The notes under the pieces were generated by a model that was given only the letters and a program-made list of their open reading frames with translations, had not been told where the DNA came from and did not search any database. A DNA stretch of 64,000 bases, taken from assembly GCA_963402885.1 (NCBI GenBank), contig OY727095.1, forward strand, positions 11,661,001 through 11,725,000, written 5' to 3'. The position numbers and the translations under genes were made by a program. Below, piece after piece: positions 59,491 through 64,000 of the stretch (the first letter of the stretch is position 1; the number at the start of each line of letters is the position of its first letter). Origin of the DNA: Antedon bifida. Taxonomy: Eukaryota > Echinodermata > Crinoidea > Comatulida > Antedonidae.

Positions 59491-61992
59491 TTATATATGT
59501 AAGTCTAAGATAATAGCAAATTCTTGATCGAAGCGATGAACTTTAATAATCTTCTCTACACGCGGTGCACTCTTACCATAATAATGGTAACTTACTGGCT
59601 TTCCATTCTGGTCAGTGCTGAACGGCCAAAATCCATAAAGATTTACTTTATCACACATTGTCAATGCTGAAGTAAGCCAATATGCACCTATAAACAATTA
59701 CATAAATATTTTACAGTTCGCATAAAATAAAATTTGTTTTGAATTATCATTTTACGTCCCTTTTTTCAATTCAAAACAGTCAATCAATATAAATAATACA
59801 ATAGACAGGAAGAAAGCATATCTGGAGCCTGACAATGGAAACGTTGCAGTAAAAAAATCATTCCGTCCTCAAAGTTTAGTTGTTTTGTTTTTTTTAGTCG
59901 TTTTGCACAAAATGCTGTCATCGTGTGGCCACACATTTAGGCCTACTATACTGTTTGTGTTTTGGCTGCCAATGCCATATCTAATAGACTTGATCACAAC
60001 AAAAAAACACTAACCACTTGATGCATATGAAGCATTAAGGCCTCGATTAGACAAGAACTTGTTCATCGCATACCAGTGTGTTGGATGGCCTAATAGTATC
60101 TTTAGCTTCATGCCACGTTTAGGCCTACTTCTTCTGACAGTACGCATGGCCAGCTTGGTGTACTCAAAACTCTTTAGGTAGGTGAATCCAGAAATCCATA
60201 AGTAACTTTGATATTGCTGAATGTAAGCTATAAACTTTGCTCTGTCTTCCTTGCTTTGTAATCTATTATACCTAAATTAATATAAAAAGATTATCTATGA
60301 TGTTTTTGAAAATGAAAATATGTTTAGGAATACGGCACACGCAAAACTAAGTATGGATAGGCCTACATCAGGAATGTAGAGAAAATTACGAAAATAGCAA
60401 TAATAGGTCTATAAATACTACGGTACCAAATTTTCAATGCAGCGCTTTTTTCTTTTACCATACGGCAGGCTCAGGTATACACTATCTGTATGATTTAACT
60501 TTCACTGCTTTTTGGATTTTATAATCAGATTTAATTAAGATCCATATATAGTAGGTGACGTTTATAACACTAACAACAACAATGATTCAACTTTTTCATT
60601 TCAGGGAGACGTAAAACTGACAAAGACAAGGTGCATTTTCTCGATTTTATGCATGTATAAACAATCTGACTGTTTTTCTATTTGTGATGGGTTAATAGTT
60701 ACTAAATTCGTGAGAGAACCCACATCTTTGGTAAAACCGTTTAAACGCGGCGTATTAAATCTATAGAAATAAAATGTTGCATTAAAAAAAAATATTACAG
60801 TTCAGTTATATGTAGAGTTGAGTTAGCAATTACGAGTTTTGTAACAATTTTAATATTGGTTCTCACTAGGGCTCAACGCAAGGAGAACGTAGACGCAGTT
60901 CGAATCACATTGCTTATGATTGGTCAAAATACAGTTGCGTTGCGCTTACTTGCGTTCGAGTCCTGGTGGGAACCAAGCTTTAAAATGTTACAAGAATATT
61001 TATCTTCCTCTGCGCGATTTTAGGTTTAGGCCCTACCTTATAATGAAATCCGCGGAGTCTATTTTAGAACCACAACAGCTGCCGTTGAGGATACCACTAC
61101 TGCCAACTACACTGCACGTATTAAACTGCCTTTCACTATATTGGTGTATCTGTGAAGAAGAATGAATTAGTGGGTGACTATGGTTGCATAATATAAAGCA
61201 GAGGTAACTTGCAAATGGCACATGCCTATTTGGGAGTAGGCCAATATGTTTTCGACATACGGTTAATACTATTAGTTTACCGATGTATTGTGACGGTTGT
61301 GTATGGAGGATAGTGAGTAGTTTTGTAGTAGGTCATGTCTGACAATTATGATTAACTTAAACTAATTTAATTAGTATATCATATTTGTTGTCTGATCTGT
61401 GGCACTTCAAATATAACAAGTGTAGGCCTATACACAAATACATTTTGGTTACATTTTATTCTCATATGTTGTCAATTGCGAATCTATTTCTTAGGACGAA
61501 ACACCCACCCCTACACAAAGATCTACGACTACATACTTACAGCTGGCAAATTCTTGTAAATGTCACCAGGTAAAATAACTGTTTTATTTGAGTTGATAAT
61601 TCGGACTTTGTGGTTTTTAGGTACAGTTGTCTTTGTTACGAATTGAAAGGATAACAACTTCTTTGATAAACTACCACTGCAACAACAATAATAAAGAATA
61701 TCAGATTAACTTCTATTTATTTCCCCCTTTATTTTTTTTCTAAAAAATAAACATACATAAATAAGCAATTGCATAGGCTATAATACAAAAAGAAAGGAAG
61801 TACCTTAGAAGAATGGCTTATAAATGTAGAAACTCTCTGTTTTAACAGCTTAAAAGCTCTTAAAAATGTGATGTGCTCATGTGGACATGATGATGTCATA
61901 TCACTGTCGTATTTGGGCATATCACTACCATATTTGTGCACATCACCCTATTTTTTGTCAAACTAGTTTGATAGTGTAGACATGAAAGCTTT

Positions 61993-62045
<53 letters not shown>

Positions 62046-63156
62046 CTTTTTCTCATTCTCACAGATTTCCTCATCTTTATCGTTTCAAATTAATTAATTA
62101 AATTTCAGTATATCACCGGGCGGTTTAGAATTAATGTTCTTTGCCTGATTTGTTTATATATATATATATTTGTGGCTGTGAGAATAAGTATATGCAGACA
62201 ATCTTGATTGATTTATTGAAATATAGTCTACACTATCAGACTATCATGATGATGATGATATCTCTACCATATTTGGGAATATCACTACCATATTTGAGCA
62301 TATCACACATTTTTTGTTTGCTAGTGTAGACAGAGTCTTACAGAAACAACTGGTCTCTATTTGCTATGTTTGGAGTCCATGGCTTCTGGAGTAGTTTGAC
62401 TATCTTCTCCAACGGGAACCGATTTTCATTTATCATAAGGAACGTGTCATTGGTTACATTTTTTGTATGGAACAAGCTGTTGTTATACCACTTGACGACT
62501 TCATATTGAGACGGAGAATGGTTACCTAGTCTGTAAGAAAATAATGTAGGCCTAGTTTATTCTCAGGATCAAACTATCTCCACCAAAACCTTACAGGCCT
62601 AAACAAATACCGGTTCTTTGTTTTCAAACTGATTTAGGCCTAGTGTTAATTAACTAGTAGCCTACTACAGCATGGGCGAAATCTAAATTGAGCGGGTAGT
62701 CTAGGTTAGTAAAATTTGAAGCTGTTGAGCTTGAGTGAATATTTTTGTGTCAAATAATAAAAATACACAATTGCTACAAAATGCATGTGACATAAGTGGA
62801 AATATATCCGTGGGAGGTGAGAAAAAGATTGTGTATGTAAAACAAGATATTATCCCCACAAATTGTTACTCTGAACCTTCATGAAACTTTTGAGAGCAGG
62901 TCTGATTTGCATGCCCTAAAAAGAAATAGATTGGTTTCAATTTTATCTGTGGATATTATTTCTCGTTTGGGTGAGGTATTCTATCTCTGACGTGGCAGTT
63001 ACTTGTTATACGGTACATTACTCACATGTCAAATTTGTAATTCACATGATGGCTTTCTTCCACGGGATGCTCTTGCTTTGCCAATAAATAGTAAGATGTC
63101 GTATATACTGTCACAGACGCAATCACTGCTATCAGCAATCTTTCTTTGTTATGCAT
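59491..63156 (-). CDS. ST8Sia-like sialyltransferase, copy 2, C-terminally truncated
   Basis: Same seven-exon design: 63156-63026, 62530-62342, 61676-61541, 61149-61037, 60760-60671, 60271-60015, 59687-59491; 370 aa if spliced as in copy 1. Motifs L, S, III and VS (HRFDQE) are kept. It stops right after DLHI because two changed bases near 59491 create TATAA, removing the last 12 residues, including the C-terminal Cys. The exon 5 donor has lost four bases: CA|GTAAGT in copy 1 is CA|GTCAGA here. The segment after KP...YHYY differs from copy 1 at seven of 20 residues. The stem differs at LGNHSPSQYE (copy 1 LSDHSLSQYE). There are no frameshifts. It is either an early pseudogene or a diverged paralogue. 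Confidence 0.75.
60856..60980. mobile_element. MITE family 2 in the sialyltransferase (copy 2)
   Basis: Duplicate of 56304-56428, carried along in the tandem unit, with one change (GCTTATGATTGGTCA). Confidence 0.85.
61855..61992. mobile_element. MITE family 1 in sialyltransferase intron 2 (copy 2)
   Basis: Duplicate of 57296-57434, essentially identical. Confidence 0.8.
61996..62043. repeat. (TA)n expansion specific to unit 2
   Basis: About 24 TA dinucleotides where unit 1 has about nine. It is followed by roughly 120 bp absent from unit 1 and a second short TA run at 62155-62169, which suggests an insertion inside a TA tract. Confidence 0.9.
62225..62340. mobile_element. MITE family 1, second copy in intron 2 (copy 2)
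   Basis: Duplicate of 57506-57625, abutting exon 2 of copy 2. Confidence 0.8.
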
Positions 63157-63569
63157 ACTATAGACTAATAGAACATAGTTATGAATAATTTTGACATGCA
63201 ATGTTTTCTACATTCATGAACATGTCAGATCAGGAAGTGGACCTTGATACTGTAAGTCTAAAAAAATCGCTTTAAGGTCCACAGAGGCTTACTCTAATTT
63301 GACTTTACTTTAGTACTCAATACAATTAGGCCTACTATAAGTTTTTACAAAATTGTGCAGTTCATGAGCAGTCTTTCTATAAAAGTAATCCATAAACTTA
63401 CCTTACAAATGGCTCGCTGACTAAGAGACCGTACATAACATAGATACATTAAACAGTAATACGGTATAATACACGCTACAATACATTACAGCATAATACG
63501 GTAATAAAGGAACAGGAACAAAGTATAAATGATGCTGTAAGTGAGGTGTGGCTGTAGATTGCTTCTGAG

Positions 63570-63672
63570 GAAGTGTCGTTAAGGTGTGTCTTCCAAGAAG
63601 TGGCTATGAGGTGTGTCTTCCAAGAAGTGTCTATGATGTGTGTCTTCCAAGAAGTGTCTGTGAGGTGTCTCT
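63570..63672. repeat. 30-bp minisatellite in unit 2
   Basis: Same array as 58883-58985 with the same unit number. Confidence 0.85.
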
Positions 63673-63847
63673 TTGAAGGGCTCTTCTGAAACTTGGGGGT
63701 ATATCGGCTTCTGTTCATTAGCATATGTCATTACATCATCTCTGAGCTTAACTATTGGTCTTAAGTTTGTCCAGTCAGGCACATTTTGGAGGAATTGATT
63801 AATTGTATATATAAGGTATTAAGGTGATAATGGATTCAATCAATCAG

Positions 63848-64000
63848 TCAAATTGTCTGGAAGTCAAAGCGTTTTAGGTTAAAAATATGGAATAAGCTAC
63901 CGTACCAATATTTCTCAATAATTGCTTCATTTCACAAAACTACAAAAAAGGTTTTTTTCAGATTTTTTTGTATTTAATAACCACAATAAAAGACCGGTTT
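63848..64000 (+). mobile_element. Retrotransposon tail opening a third tandem unit
   Basis: AATTGTCTGGAAGTCAAAGC, GTTTTAGGTTAAAAATATGG and the following bases repeat 59160-59310 with only about two changes up to the window end. The array therefore continues to the right. Confidence 0.85.

Larger units (their letters stand above)
59161..63847. repeat. Tandem duplication unit 2 (~4.7 kb)
   Basis: Second copy of unit 1. Differences include an expanded (TA)n plus about 120 bp of new sequence at 61996-62162, a loss of about 38 bp near 63300 (relative to 58580-58618), and a TAGGCCTA insertion near 61426. A third unit starts at 63848 with sequence almost identical to 59161 onward. Confidence 0.9.

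Overview
This is AT-rich nuclear DNA of an animal. It shows spliced genes with GT-AG introns, many MITE-like foldbacks, tRNA-derived SINEs, microsatellites and recurrent AGGCCTA words. ST8Sia-type sialyltransferases are present, in tandem, alongside ABHD16A and QTRT2 orthologues. That suggests a deuterostome marine invertebrate, with an echinoderm my best guess; the species is inferred, not shown.

Layout, left to right. 1-8.5 kb holds a 43-bp minisatellite at the window edge, scattered repeats and a perfect 46-bp palindrome, with no gene I can support. At 10.0-11.5 kb (minus) lies an intronless 504-aa cyclin-fold protein with three 41-aa Ser/Asp-rich repeats that look like an array of SUMO-interaction motifs; the locus lies between two ~200-bp direct repeats. 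ABHD16A, a phosphatidylserine lipase, runs 25.0 to 14.9 kb on the minus strand in 19 coding exons whose phases all close (525 aa). QTRT2, the accessory subunit of the queuine tRNA-ribosyltransferase, runs head-to-head with it from 25.8 to 30.15 kb (8 coding exons, 420 aa). At 31.6-50.5 kb (plus) is a 10-exon gene for a 1011-aa, mostly disordered Ser/Arg-rich protein with one C-terminal PDZ domain. From about 54.6 kb to the right edge is a tandem array of ~4.6-4.7 kb units, each carrying a 7-exon minus-strand ST8Sia-like sialyltransferase. Unit 1 is intact (382 aa), unit 2 is truncated at its C terminus and has a weakened splice donor, and a third unit starts at the right edge.

The genes do not form one pathway: lipid turnover (ABHD16A), tRNA queuosine modification (QTRT2), cortical or junctional scaffolding (PDZ protein, inferred) and Golgi sialylation (ST8Sia-like). 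ABHD16A and QTRT2 share an ~800-bp divergent promoter interval and may be co-regulated.

The items most worth following are the SIM-array cyclin-like gene between direct repeats, the fast-diverging patch and C-terminal loss in the second sialyltransferase copy, and the duplicated splice acceptor in front of the last QTRT2 exon. Exon structures were read by eye from splice sites, reading phase and family resemblance; no alignment or database search was run.
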